From: Clostridia bacterium
GTDB taxonomy: Bacteria; Bacillota; Clostridia; Oscillospirales; Acutalibacteraceae
Reading direction: 5' to 3'
Assembly (NCBI GenBank): GCA_017396895.1
Contig: JAFQKN010000059.1
Span: forward strand, 1 to 55,520
Length of the DNA: 55,520 nucleotides
The notes below the pieces were generated by a model. That model was not told the origin of the DNA. It did no database searches and saw only the letters and a program-made list of their open reading frames with translations. Positions within the stretch are counted from its first letter, which is position 1. Each line of letters opens with the position of its first letter. Position numbers and translations under genes: made by a program. Shown piece after piece: positions 8,293 through 17,108 of this stretch.

Positions 8293-9609
8293 GTGAAAAA
8301 GACCGCTAAAATTCTCGCACTTGTACTCGCCCTCTGCATGGTTATTGCTTGCTTCGCAGCTTGCAACAACGCAACAGAGGATCCCACCAACGCATCTGAC
8401 GATGCAGCTACCGACGTCGTTACCGACGAAGCTACCGAAGGCAGTTCCGAAGACGCTTCCGAAGACGCAACCGCAGCAGATGTAGCTCTTGATTATTCCG
8501 ATATCAAGGTCGGCTTCATTTTCCTGCACGCTCCCACGGATTCCACCTATGACAAGAACTTCATGAACGCTGTTGAAGAAGTTCAGGCCAACCTCGGTCT
8601 GTCTGACGATCAGGTCATCGTTATGAGCAACATCCCCGAAAGCAGCGAATGCTATGAAGCAGCTATGGACCTTGTTGACGAAGGCTGCAACATCATCTTC
8701 GGTGACTCTTTCGGTCATGAACCCTACCTCATGCAGGCTGCTCAGGAATGCCCCGACGTTCAGTTCTGCCATGCTACCGGTGATGACGCTAACACCGCTA
8801 ACATCGCTAACTATCACAACGCATTCGCATCCATCTACGAAGGCCGCTACGTTGCAGGTATCGTTGCAGGTATGAAGATCAACGAAATGATCGCTGACGG
8901 CAAGATCACTGCTGACCAGGCTAAGATGGGTTATGTCGGTGCTTTCCCCTATGCAGAAGTTATCTCCGGCTACACTTCTTTCTATCTTGGTGCAAAGTCC
9001 GTTTGCCCGACCGTTACCATGGATGTTAAGTACACCAACTCCTGGTTCGACATCGATGCAGAAAGAACCCAGGCTATCGCTCTCATCGAAAGCGGTTGCG
9101 TTCTTATCAGCCAGCATGCTGACTCCGAAGGCGCTCCCAAGGCTTGCGAAGAATACAAAGTTCCCAACGTTGCTTACAACGTAAACACCAGCGACATGGG
9201 TCCGACCACTGCTCTGATCTCTTCCAAGATCAACTGGGCTCCCTACATGACCTACATGATCAACTGTGTTGCTTCCGGCGAAGAAATCGTTGCTGACTGG
9301 TGCGGCGGCTTTGCAGAAGGCTCCGTTGAACTGACCGAACTCAACACTGATGTTGCCGCTGAAGGCACGCAGGAAGCCATCGACGCTGCTGTCAAGGCAT
9401 TCAAAGAAGGTACTCTTCATGTTTATGATACCGCTACCTTCACCGTAAACGGCGAAACTCTCACTTCCTACATGGCAGACGTTGTTCCGGATGCAAACTA
9501 TGAAGGCGACACCGAAGTTATCGTTGACGGTCACTTCGCAGAAAGCGAATTCAGAAGCGCTCCCTACTTCAACATCATCATCGACGGCATCACTGCTGTT
9601 ACCGAATAA
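8293..9609 (+). CDS. BMP family nucleoside-binding lipoprotein of an ABC transporter
   Basis: This is the extracytoplasmic substrate-binding lipoprotein of the BmpA/PnrA/Med family, expected to capture nucleosides for the ABC transporter encoded next. The start is best placed at GTG 8293: GGAGG occupies 8279-8283, leaving no room before the ATG at 8284 but 9 nt before the GTG. The mature protein starts at a lipobox Cys (VIAC or FAAC, residues 20 or 24). An acidic, Thr/Ala-rich linker (about 28-65) is followed by the BMP domain (DIKVGFIFLHAPTDSTYDKNF..., and ...FGDSFGHEP). Codon use is strongly biased, consistent with high expression. A hairpin with a T run follows the gene. Confidence 0.9.
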   Translation: MKKTAKILALVLALCMVIACFAACNNATEDPTNASDDAATDVVTDEATEGSSEDASEDATAADVALDYSDIKVGFIFLHAPTDSTYDKNFMNAVEEVQANLGLSDDQVIVMSNIPESSECYEAAMDLVDEGCNIIFGDSFGHEPYLMQAAQECPDVQFCHATGDDANTANIANYHNAFASIYEGRYVAGIVAGMKINEMIADGKITADQAKMGYVGAFPYAEVISGYTSFYLGAKSVCPTVTMDVKYTNSWFDIDAERTQAIALIESGCVLISQHADSEGAPKACEEYKVPNVAYNVNTSDMGPTTALISSKINWAPYMTYMINCVASGEEIVADWCGGFAEGSVELTELNTDVAAEGTQEAIDAAVKAFKEGTLHVYDTATFTVNGETLTSYMADVVPDANYEGDTEVIVDGHFAESEFRSAPYFNIIIDGITAVTE

Positions 9610-9626
9610 TCACCCCCTGTTCAATC

Positions 9627-9667
9627 GGGCGGAGCACCAATCCTGCTCCGCCCTCTATCGTTTTTTT
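9627..9667 (+). terminator. Partial terminator / attenuator between lipoprotein and ABC ATPase genes
   Basis: A 10-bp GC-rich stem (9627-9636 with 9644-9653) is followed by seven T at 9661-9667, displaced seven bases from the stem. It probably reduces read-through so the binding protein is made in excess over the membrane components. Confidence 0.55.
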
Positions 9668-9748
9668 GACGTTTGAAAATGTACATCGGTAAGGTGTTTA
9701 TTTTCAAGTGCCGAAAGAATCAAACAAACAGATCCGGGAGGAAAAGCA

Positions 9749-11287
9749 ATGGAAAAAACGACAGTTCCTGCAATTGAACTGCACGGAATATGCAAGTATT
9801 TCGGCAAGATCGTTGCAAACAAGAATGTCAACCTCACCGTGGAAAAGGGCGAGATCTTGTCCATTCTCGGTGAAAACGGAAGCGGAAAAACAACGCTGAT
9901 GAACATGATCGCAGGCATTTATCAGCCTGACGACGGTATCATTTTCATCGACGGCAAGGAAGCGTTCATCCACTCCCCCAAGGATGCGTTCGATTACAAA
10001 ATCGGAATGATCCATCAGCATTTCAAACTCATTGACGTATTCTCTGCCGCTGAAAACATTGTGCTGGGCATCAAGGCAAAAGGAAAATATGATCTGAAAG
10101 CCGAAAAAGTCAAAATCAGAGAGATCTGTGAAAAATACGGCTTTATCATTGATCCGGATAAAAAGATATACGAAATGTCCGTCTCGGAAAAGCAAACGGT
10201 TGAAATCGTAAAGGTTTTGTATCGCGGTGCAGACATTCTGATCCTCGATGAACCGACCGCCGTGCTTACTCCGCAGGAAACGGTAAAACTTTTCACCGTC
10301 ATGCGCGCAATGAAAGAAGACGGCAAATCCATCGTTATCATCACCCACAAACTCAACGAAGTAATGGAAATTTCCGACCGTGTAGCGGTGCTTCGCAAAG
10401 GTGAATCCGTCGGTTCGGTTTTGACGAAAGACACAAACCCCGAAGAACTGACCGCTTTGATGGTCGGCAAAAAAGTGGAACTCAACATTGAACGTGCCGA
10501 ACCCAAGGATTGCGAAGACAGACTCATCATCCGTGACCTGAACTGTCGCAACCGCGAAGGTTCAAAAGTAATCAGCAACGTCACCTTCACCGCAAGATCG
10601 GGTGAGATTTTCGGCATTGCAGGCATTGCAGGCAGCGGTCAGCGTGAACTGCTGGAATCCATTGCAGGTTTGCAGAAACTGGAAAGCGGCGAAATTTTGT
10701 ACAACGATCCCAACAGCGGAAAACAGGAAAATCTGCGCAATAAGACGCCGATGCAGATCCGCCACTTGGGTGTGCGCCTGTCCTTCGTTCCCGAAGACCG
10801 TTTGGGCATGGGCCTTGTCGGCAACATGGACATCATCGACAACGTCATGCTCAGAAGTTACAGAAAAGGGCACTCCGCATTTTTGCGCCGCAAAGAACCG
10901 AAAACACTGGCTGAAAAGATCATTCATGATCTGGAAGTTGTCACACCCGACGCAAAAACCCCCGTCCGCAGACTTTCGGGCGGCAACGTACAGAAAGTGC
11001 TCGTCGGCCGCGAGATCGCATCTGCTCCGAAAGTGCTGATGGTCGCCTACCCGGTGCGCGGTCTGGACATCAACTCATCCTACACCATTTATAACCTGCT
11101 CAACGAACAGAAAGAATCGGGTGCCTCCATCATTTTCGTCGGTGAAGATCTGGACGTGCTGATCGCGCTGTGTGACCGCATCATGGTTATCTGCGGCGGT
11201 AAAGTGACGGGTATCGTAGATGCGCGCAATACAACAAAAGAAGAAATCGGTTTATTGATGACACAAACAGGAGGTGAAGAACAATGA
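9749..11287 (+). CDS. Nucleoside ABC transporter ATP-binding protein, two fused ABC domains
   Basis: This 512-residue protein has two ATPase domains in tandem, like NupA/YufO and RbsA. The first has Walker A GENGSGKT (41-48), Walker B ILILDEPT, and a variant signature VSEKQ in place of LSGGQ. The second has the degenerate Walker A-like GIAGSGQREL, a clear LSGGN signature and a degenerate Walker B (VLMVAYPVRGLDI). This asymmetry is normal for the family. GGGAGG precedes the start. Its stop overlaps the next start (ATGA), so it is translationally coupled to the permeases. Context with xpt and the BMP lipoprotein points to purine nucleosides. Confidence 0.92.
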   Translation: MEKTTVPAIELHGICKYFGKIVANKNVNLTVEKGEILSILGENGSGKTTLMNMIAGIYQPDDGIIFIDGKEAFIHSPKDAFDYKIGMIHQHFKLIDVFSAAENIVLGIKAKGKYDLKAEKVKIREICEKYGFIIDPDKKIYEMSVSEKQTVEIVKVLYRGADILILDEPTAVLTPQETVKLFTVMRAMKEDGKSIVIITHKLNEVMEISDRVAVLRKGESVGSVLTKDTNPEELTALMVGKKVELNIERAEPKDCEDRLIIRDLNCRNREGSKVISNVTFTARSGEIFGIAGIAGSGQRELLESIAGLQKLESGEILYNDPNSGKQENLRNKTPMQIRHLGVRLSFVPEDRLGMGLVGNMDIIDNVMLRSYRKGHSAFLRRKEPKTLAEKIIHDLEVVTPDAKTPVRRLSGGNVQKVLVGREIASAPKVLMVAYPVRGLDINSSYTIYNLLNEQKESGASIIFVGEDLDVLIALCDRIMVICGGKVTGIVDARNTTKEEIGLLMTQTGGEEQ

Positions 11288-12390
11288 GTCACGTCGCTCC
11301 TCACAGCGAACCCCTCGTTCGCCTTTCCAAACGCGATGTCATGCCTGCATGGCAAGGCATTCTCGTTCGCATCATCGGCGTATTGCTCGGTGTGGCACTC
11401 AGTTCCCTTTTCATTGTTCTCGTTACAGACCTCAACCCCGCGGAAGTGTTCACTTCCCTGTTTGACGGTTGTTTCGGTTCCCCCCGCCGCATTTGGAACC
11501 TGTTCCAGAACACAGCCATACTGCTGTGCATCGCCCTTGCCGTCACACCGGCTTACAAAATGAAATTCTGGAACATCGGTGCGGAAGGGCAGGTTTTAAT
11601 GGGTGCCGCCGCCACCGCCGCCTGCATGATCTATTTCGGTAACGGCATCAACCAGTGGTTGCTCATTCCGATCATGGTCATTTCCAGTTTGTTTGCCGGT
11701 ATGGTCTGGGGCATGATCCCCGCCTTTTTCAAAGCGCATTTCAACACCAATGAAACACTGTTTACATTGATGATGAACTACGTGGCAACACAGATCGTTG
11801 CTTTCCTCATCACCTATTGGGAAAACCCCAAGGGCTCCAACTCCGTGGGCGTTATCAACGCAAGCACAAAAGCAGGTTGGCTTCCCTATCTGTTTGACAA
11901 ACAGTACCTGATCAACATCATCATTGTAGTCGCATTGACCGCCGTTATGTATGTCTACTTAAAATACAGCAAACACGGCTACGAGATCAGCGTGGTCGGT
12001 GAAAGTGAAAACACCGCCCGCTACATCGGCATCAACGTCAAAAAGGTCATTCTTCGTACCATGGCCCTGTCGGGTGCGTTGTGCGGCCTTGCAGGTCTTC
12101 TGTTGGTATCGGGCACCACACATACCATTTCCACCAATACCGCAGGCGGACGCGGATTTACCGCGATTCTGGTTTCGTGGCTTGCGAAATTCAATCCCGC
12201 AGTCATGATGCTGACCTCCTTCCTCATTGTTTTCTTTGAACGCGGTGCGGCGCAGATCGCAACAAACTTCCGCATGAATGAAAGCCTGGCCGACATCATC
12301 ACAGGCATCATCCTGTTCTTCATCATCGGCTCGGAATTCTTCCTGAACTATAAGTTGAATTTCCGTCATAAACACAAGGAGGAGGCATAA
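11284..12390 (+). CDS. Nucleoside ABC transporter permease (NupB/YufP type)
   Basis: A 368-residue inner permease of the BPD_transp_2 (branched-chain amino acid/ribose/nucleoside) family, with eight to ten hydrophobic segments. The family motif FWNIGAEGQVLMGA occurs near residue 96, and a cytoplasmic loop with YGxNVKK-like character (ENTARYIGINVKKV) lies near 245. The start overlaps the ATPase stop by four bases. It probably forms a heterodimeric channel with the next permease, driven by the double ATPase. Confidence 0.9.
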   Translation: MSHVAPHSEPLVRLSKRDVMPAWQGILVRIIGVLLGVALSSLFIVLVTDLNPAEVFTSLFDGCFGSPRRIWNLFQNTAILLCIALAVTPAYKMKFWNIGAEGQVLMGAAATAACMIYFGNGINQWLLIPIMVISSLFAGMVWGMIPAFFKAHFNTNETLFTLMMNYVATQIVAFLITYWENPKGSNSVGVINASTKAGWLPYLFDKQYLINIIIVVALTAVMYVYLKYSKHGYEISVVGESENTARYIGINVKKVILRTMALSGALCGLAGLLLVSGTTHTISTNTAGGRGFTAILVSWLAKFNPAVMMLTSFLIVFFERGAAQIATNFRMNESLADIITGIILFFIIGSEFFLNYKLNFRHKHKEEA

Positions 12391-12392
12391 AA

Positions 12393-13379
12393 ATGGACAT
12401 TGCAAAATTTGCCAGTTTTATCACACAGGCCATTATTATCGGCATTCCTCTGCTTTACGGCGCAACGGGTGAAATGATCACCGAAAAATCCGGCAACCTC
12501 AACCTCGGTATTCCCGGCATCATGTATGTCGGCGGCATTTCGGGTGTGTTGGGCGGCTATTTCTGGGAAACGTACGGTGACAAGACCAACGGATTTATGT
12601 GCATTCTGATCCCCATGATCTGTTCCTTGGTCGCAAGTGCCGCCATGGCGTTCATCTACAGTTTTCTGACCATTACCCTGCGTGCAAACCAGAACGTGAC
12701 CGGCCTTGTGCTGACCACTTTCGGAATGGGGCTCGGTTCCTTCATCGGCGGTTCCCTCTCCACCATTCTCGATTCAGGTGCAACCGTTTCTTTGAACGCA
12801 ACCGGTGCATTTTTCAAAACCACGCTCCCCTTTGCAAGCAAACTCGGTCTGTTCGGAAAAACTTTCCTTTCCTTCGGTTTTCTTGCTTATCTTGCCATTA
12901 TCATCGCAATCGTTTCCGCATTCATCCTGCGCAAAACACGTGTGGGACTGAATCTGAAAGCGGTCGGTGAGAATCCCGCAACCGCAGACGCGGCAGGCAT
13001 CAACGTCACCCGTTACAAATATGCCGCAACTTGTATCGGCGGTGCCATTGCCGGTTTGGGCGGATTGTATTACGTTATGGATTTCATCGGCGGCACATGG
13101 TCAAACGGCGGTTTCGGTGACAGAGGTTGGCTTGCCATTGCCATCGTTATCTTCTGTCTTTGGAAACCCGACCTCGGTATTCTCGGTTCGGTGCTGTTCG
13201 GCGGATTGTATATTGTGTATATGTACATCGATGATCTGCCCCGCGCATCGCAGGAGATCTTCAAGATGTTGCCGTATTTGGTTACCATTCTCGTTCTTAT
13301 TCTTATCAGCGTCCGCAAAAAACGCGAAAACCAGCCCCCCGCAAGTTTGGGTGTGTCTTATTTCCGCGAAGAAAGATAA
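12393..13379 (+). CDS. Nucleoside ABC transporter permease (NupC/YufQ type)
   Basis: A 328-residue polytopic membrane protein, the second permease subunit. It begins only two bases after the preceding stop; AGGAGG lies inside the end of that gene. Characteristic motifs are GATGEMITEKSGNLNLGIPGIMY near residue 25 (split form: EKSGNLNLGIPG) and NLKAVGENPATADAAGINV near 190, both conserved in this subfamily. A strong terminator follows, so this is the last gene of the uptake operon. Confidence 0.9.
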   Translation: MDIAKFASFITQAIIIGIPLLYGATGEMITEKSGNLNLGIPGIMYVGGISGVLGGYFWETYGDKTNGFMCILIPMICSLVASAAMAFIYSFLTITLRANQNVTGLVLTTFGMGLGSFIGGSLSTILDSGATVSLNATGAFFKTTLPFASKLGLFGKTFLSFGFLAYLAIIIAIVSAFILRKTRVGLNLKAVGENPATADAAGINVTRYKYAATCIGGAIAGLGGLYYVMDFIGGTWSNGGFGDRGWLAIAIVIFCLWKPDLGILGSVLFGGLYIVYMYIDDLPRASQEIFKMLPYLVTILVLILISVRKKRENQPPASLGVSYFREER

Positions 13380-13390
13380 TTGCATACAAC

Positions 13391-13430
13391 AAAGCCTCCC
13401 GATAAAAACAAGTGTCGGGAGGCTTTATTT
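13391..13430. terminator. Terminator between convergent permease and PfkB-kinase genes
   Basis: A 12-bp perfect stem (13391-13402 and 13415-13426) with a 12-nt loop and TTT tail lies between converging operons. Confidence 0.85.
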
Positions 13431-13441
13431 ATGGATGTGTC

Positions 13442-14452
13442 TTATTGATCGTCAAACAATGAAATCATTTCTTCTCTTGTCGCGGTTCCGGTGATGCCGA
13501 TTTTCTGCACCGTGACGGCACCGGCATGGGCGGCCGCAAATGCCGCATCGGCAGGACACGCACCGCCTGCAAGACAGGAGGAAAATGCCGACAGGAAGGT
13601 GTCCCCCGCACCGCAGATGTCCACAGGGCCATGCACCTGTACGGCAGGAATACGGTCAAGACTTTCACCGTCCGTAAACACACTTCCCTGTGCACCGAGT
13701 GTGCAAAGCACGTGTGCGCTGTTCTTTTTTGCCAACTGCACGGCGGCTGTTTCAAAAGCTTCACGCGTTGCCGACAGATACCCTTCGTTGCCGTAAACGG
13801 CTCGCCAACATTCCACCTCGTTGGGTTTGAGAATGCAGTTCGTATATTCGGCAATGCGGTAGCGGCTGTCCACGACTACGGTCAAACCGTTTTTTGCAAG
13901 TTCGATGATCTTTGCGCGCACACGGTCGGTCACAATGCCGAACAGAAACTGATCGGACACACAAAGCACGTCGATCTGCTTTGCCATTTCGGACAGATTG
14001 GCAAGCACTGCGTTTTCCGTTTTTTCGTCAATGGGGGTATCGGCGGCAAAGTCAATGCGCGGATCTTCGTATTCAACAGCAGAGATCCCTTTTCGCATGG
14101 GTTTGCAGTAAGCATTTGTAAAACGGTCGGGAGTGTTCACAAACCAACGGTCGTCAATACCGCATTTGCGCAACACATCACGCAGCAACATACCGCGCCA
14201 ATCATCACCGTAAAGACCGACGGCATACAGTTTGGCGGGGTTGAGTGCAGCAATGTTGTTGGCGGCATTTCCGCCTGCTCCGGGATACACACGCTCACGC
14301 ACAACAGGCAAGGGATAATGCGGCGTTTCACGCGAGAGTTCGCTTTTGGTCATATCTGCGTGCCAGTAAATATCCACACAAAAATCACCCAACAAACCGA
14401 CACGCGCATTGCTTATATTTTCAAGTATAGAAACAAATTGTTCTCTGTTCAT
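13442..14452 (-). CDS. PfkB/ribokinase family carbohydrate kinase, RfaE/HldE-like
   Basis: A 336-residue cytosolic sugar kinase. The first PfkB signature is GAGGNAANN (58-66); the second contains DICGAGDTFLSAF (around residue 280), with the catalytic Asp in GAGD. The N-terminal VGLLGDFCVDIYW and the RVYPGAGGNAANN context resemble the heptose-1-phosphate kinase half of HldE (RfaE) more than ribokinase or fructokinase. The cytidylyl/adenylyltransferase half of HldE is absent. The start overlaps the upstream gene's stop by four bases, so the two are translationally coupled. The substrate could be a heptose phosphate or another sugar; this is inferred from similarity only. Confidence 0.75.
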   Translation of the reverse strand: MNREQFVSILENISNARVGLLGDFCVDIYWHADMTKSELSRETPHYPLPVVRERVYPGAGGNAANNIAALNPAKLYAVGLYGDDWRGMLLRDVLRKCGIDDRWFVNTPDRFTNAYCKPMRKGISAVEYEDPRIDFAADTPIDEKTENAVLANLSEMAKQIDVLCVSDQFLFGIVTDRVRAKIIELAKNGLTVVVDSRYRIAEYTNCILKPNEVECWRAVYGNEGYLSATREAFETAAVQLAKKNSAHVLCTLGAQGSVFTDGESLDRIPAVQVHGPVDICGAGDTFLSAFSSCLAGGACPADAAFAAAHAGAVTVQKIGITGTATREEMISLFDDQ

Positions 14453-15417
14453 TTTTCAAGACTCACTTTGATTTTATCGTACATGGTCGGGATCGTGATC
14501 TGATGATCGCCCACAAAATGCCAACCCATGCCGCCTTTGCAGGTGGGACGGTTGACGATGTTTTTACGCGGACGGTAATAATAATTCGGATCTTCATAAC
14601 CGATCTTGCAACGGTAATCTCCCAGATCTACAAGATCGAAATTTGCCGTCGTAATGGCAAAGGTGGGATAACCGAGATTTCTGGCAATGGAAAGCGTTTT
14701 AAGGAATACTTCGGGCCCGATCACCGAGGAGCCGAAGTTCAGGAATACGCCGCCGTCGAGTTGCGCAACGGAGTATGCCATACGCTTGAAATCCACGCCG
14801 CTGCACGCACCGATAGCCGCCATATCGCAGGTGGGATGCTGGTGAATGATGTCCGTCCCCAAAGCAATGGCGTAGGTTGCGGGAATATCCAGTTTATAGG
14901 CATTCCACAGAATGCAGTCTTCACGGTTGGGAAAGCGTTCGGGGTGCGTGTCAATATAATACCCGAGTGCTTCGCCGTAACCCATGCCGTTTTTTGCACC
15001 GTACTGCAGGGCTTCGTTCATCCATGCACCCGTTTCTTCCCACATACCGAATGAACCGTCCTCAATGGCGGTGGGAACATCTTCGGATGTGCCGCCCAAA
15101 TAGGCCAGTTCAAAATCGTGAATGCTCGTAGCACCGTTTGCCGCAATGTGGGTGATGATGCCCATTTTCATCAGTTCGATGATATAGCGGCTCAGGCGGT
15201 TTTTCACAACGTGCGCACCCATGCTCCAGATCACGGGACGGTCATTCTTGCGTGCCGCCAGAATGCGTTCGATCAGCGCATCAAAATTCTCTGCATTGTA
15301 TTCATCATGCGGTGTCACACCGGGTGTCATCATGTTTTCGATCGTCACAAGATTGATGCGGTTTTGTGCAGAATAGGTTTTGATACCCGAAAAATCAAGG
15401 CTTTGTTCTCTTCTCAT
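14449..15417 (-). CDS. Deoxyhypusine synthase-like NAD-binding protein of unknown function
   Basis: A 322-residue cytosolic protein. Segments such as ITHIAANGATSIHDFELAYLGG and GTDIIHQHPTCDMAAIGA recall the deoxyhypusine synthase-like bacterial family, and FLNFGSSVIGPEVFLK resembles a nucleotide-binding turn. Bacteria lack eIF5A, so classical deoxyhypusine synthesis is unlikely; bacterial homologues have been linked to homospermidine formation or have no known role. The gene lies between a yhhN-like gene (15-bp gap) and a PfkB kinase (4-bp overlap) in one minus-strand operon, suggesting a role with the kinase, perhaps in sugar-phosphate or surface-glycan metabolism. GGGGAT precedes the ATG. 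The family assignment is from memory and is moderate. Confidence 0.5.
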   Translation of the reverse strand: MRREQSLDFSGIKTYSAQNRINLVTIENMMTPGVTPHDEYNAENFDALIERILAARKNDRPVIWSMGAHVVKNRLSRYIIELMKMGIITHIAANGATSIHDFELAYLGGTSEDVPTAIEDGSFGMWEETGAWMNEALQYGAKNGMGYGEALGYYIDTHPERFPNREDCILWNAYKLDIPATYAIALGTDIIHQHPTCDMAAIGACSGVDFKRMAYSVAQLDGGVFLNFGSSVIGPEVFLKTLSIARNLGYPTFAITTANFDLVDLGDYRCKIGYEDPNYYYRPRKNIVNRPTCKGGMGWHFVGDHQITIPTMYDKIKVSLEK

Positions 15418-15432
15418 GTTCTTATTATCCCC

Positions 15433-16152
15433 TTAAAAATTCATACCGATGAGCAATGCGGAAGACGCAATGCAGTATTGTGCAATGTAGTATGTTACGT
15501 GGTTTGTGATCACATCCACGGGACGGTTTTTGCCCTCACCGAAATACGTGCCCGACAAAATAAGGTCGGAAATAATGAAAAACAGGCCGCCGATGCAAAG
15601 CAGAATCAGTCCCCAATTGCCGTGATCTCCGAGAATGGCCATATTCAGACCGTACACAAACATCACAAACAGGAATCCGCCGTAAAGGGCGGTGATGAAC
15701 TTAAATTTCCCGTAGTGCATTTTCATCGGCTTTTCGGTCAGGTAAATGAACGCAAACGCGCCTGCGACCGCAATGACACAACCGACCAATGCCAACGGAT
15801 GAAAACCGAACTGACGCACCATGGCGACCACATAAAACACATGACCGATCATGAATGAAAAGAACCCCGCAAAGGTCCAAAAATCCGTGTCCTGCGTGTA
15901 AATGTATTTAAGATCGAGCCAGATGTCCCCCAACAGACCGAACATCAGTCCGCCGCCGATGAGGGCAGTGTACATCCAATCTGCATTTTCACCTGCCGCC
16001 AACGCACCCGTCAGCAAGGTCAGCAAAAAGAAAACACTGACGACAGCCTTAATAACAACCGCCTTCAGACGTTGCTCGGTGACACGCAAGCGCAAAAATA
16101 CGGCCAACAGGATCATACCGACTGCAATGCAGGCAAAAAACAAATACATCAT
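15433..16152 (-). CDS. YhhN family membrane protein (lysoplasmalogenase-like)
   Basis: A 239-residue polytopic protein with about eight transmembrane segments. The family-type features GGLMFGLLGDIWLDLK and FSFMIGHVFYVVAMV, with conserved Asp and His residues, match YhhN/TMEM86, whose animal members hydrolyse lysoplasmalogens. Plasmalogens occur in many anaerobic Clostridia, so a lipid role is reasonable, though unproven. Three Met codons cluster at the start; the one at 16152 is chosen because GGAGG lies 7 nt upstream, and the earlier Met codons lie on or before that ribosome site. It is first in an operon with the deoxyhypusine-synthase-like and PfkB genes. A Fur-type palindrome overlaps its promoter. 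Confidence 0.75.
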   Translation of the reverse strand: MMYLFFACIAVGMILLAVFLRLRVTEQRLKAVVIKAVVSVFFLLTLLTGALAAGENADWMYTALIGGGLMFGLLGDIWLDLKYIYTQDTDFWTFAGFFSFMIGHVFYVVAMVRQFGFHPLALVGCVIAVAGAFAFIYLTEKPMKMHYGKFKFITALYGGFLFVMFVYGLNMAILGDHGNWGLILLCIGGLFFIISDLILSGTYFGEGKNRPVDVITNHVTYYIAQYCIASSALLIGMNF

Positions 16153-16169
16153 ATCCATTCCTCCAAATC

Positions 16170-16184
16170 TCATAATCATTATCA
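16170..16184 (-). promoter_or_regulatory. Fur-type 7-1-7 operator candidate upstream of yhhN-like gene
   Basis: On the minus strand the 15-mer TGATAATGATTATGA differs at one base from the Gram-positive Fur box TGATAATnATTATCA. It lies directly downstream of the -10 box, where a repressor would block transcription. Confidence 0.45.
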
Positions 16185-16212
16185 TTTTAATAAGTTTGCA
16201 TAAAAATGTCAA
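16184..16212 (-). promoter_or_regulatory. Promoter of the yhhN-like/DHS-like/PfkB operon
   Basis: A perfect TTGACA (16207-16212), a 17-bp spacer and TAAAAT (16184-16189) on the minus strand. Confidence 0.75.
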
Positions 16213-16218
16213 TGATTA

Positions 16219-16247
16219 TTGCAAAAGTCTGTCAGTTATGTTAAAAT
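16219..16247 (+). promoter_or_regulatory. Promoter of the EEP-family hydrolase gene
   Basis: TTGCAA (16219-16224), a 17-bp spacer and TAAAAT (16242-16247), 34 bp ahead of the start codon. It is back to back with the minus-strand promoter. Confidence 0.65.
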
Positions 16248-16280
16248 AATTTTGCAATTTATCAAAGAGAGGTTTCGTAT

Positions 16281-17051
16281 ATGAAGATCATGAGCTTCAA
16301 TCTGCTGTGCGGCGGAGCCGACGGCCGCAGTTGGACGGCACGAAAAGACCTTGTGACCGATACCATCCGCAAAGAAATGCCCGACTCTTTCGGTGTGCAG
16401 GAAGCACATTATGACTGGATGCAGATTCTCTGCGCCGCCCTGCCCGAATACAATTACGTCGGCGTCGGTCGCGACGACGGCGACAAAAAAGGCGAGTTTT
16501 CCGCTGTTTTTTATAAAAAGAACCAATATGAACTGCTTGACAGCGGAACTTTCTGGCTCAGCGAAACACCCGAAATTCCCGGCAAAGGTTGGGATGCCGC
16601 CTGTGTGCGCGTTTGCTCGTGGGCAAAACTGAAAAACAAAGAGAACGGAAAAGTGTTCGTGCATTTCAACACGCATCTCGATCACGTCGGGGCGGTTGCC
16701 ATGCAAAAAGGCGCGGAACTTGTTACGCTGAAAGCGGCCGAGATCTGCCCGAACGATCCCGCATTCTTCACGGGAGATTTCAATGTTACCCCCGAATCAG
16801 AACCGTATAAAACAGTGATAGCAGGCGGTTTTGCGGACGCGAGAATGCTCGCCCCCGTGACCGACCACGGCGTTACGTTCCACGCGGATGTCTTTGTCAA
16901 TCCCGACAGAGCCAATCATCACTGTATCATCGACTATTGCTTTGTCAAAGGTGATATCAATGTACTTTCCTACAAAGTCATTCGCGATACATACGAAGGA
17001 GATCTCTATCCGTCCGACCACTTCCCCGTGGTAGCGGAAATTGAATTTTAA
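16281..17051 (+). CDS. Endonuclease/exonuclease/phosphatase (EEP) family hydrolase
   Basis: A 256-residue protein with the complete EEP motif set: MSFNLLC near the N-terminus, QE in FGVQEAHYDWM, HFNTHLDHVG, TGDFNVTP, and the C-terminal PSDHFPVVAEIEF. These are the metal-binding and catalytic residues of the DNase I-like fold. No signal peptide is visible, so it acts in the cytosol. Family members hydrolyse phosphodiester or phosphomonoester bonds in nucleic acids, sphingomyelin or inositol phosphates, and the sequence does not decide between them. AGAGAGG precedes the ATG. Confidence 0.85.
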   Translation: MKIMSFNLLCGGADGRSWTARKDLVTDTIRKEMPDSFGVQEAHYDWMQILCAALPEYNYVGVGRDDGDKKGEFSAVFYKKNQYELLDSGTFWLSETPEIPGKGWDAACVRVCSWAKLKNKENGKVFVHFNTHLDHVGAVAMQKGAELVTLKAAEICPNDPAFFTGDFNVTPESEPYKTVIAGGFADARMLAPVTDHGVTFHADVFVNPDRANHHCIIDYCFVKGDINVLSYKVIRDTYEGDLYPSDHFPVVAEIEF

Positions 17052-17064
17052 GACAATATGAAAC

Positions 17065-17102
17065 GGGCTTGCATCAAACTTTTTGTTGTTTGATGCAAGC
17101 CC
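17065..17102. terminator. Bidirectional terminator between EEP gene and MFS transporter
   Basis: A 15-bp perfect stem (17065-17079 and 17088-17102), an 8-nt loop and a T run at 17105-17109. Confidence 0.85.
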
Positions 17103-17108
17103 CTGTTT

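Noticed and set aside
8275..9534. Minus-strand frame opposite the BMP lipoprotein
   Set aside because: Antisense shadow caused by strong codon bias of the lipoprotein gene.
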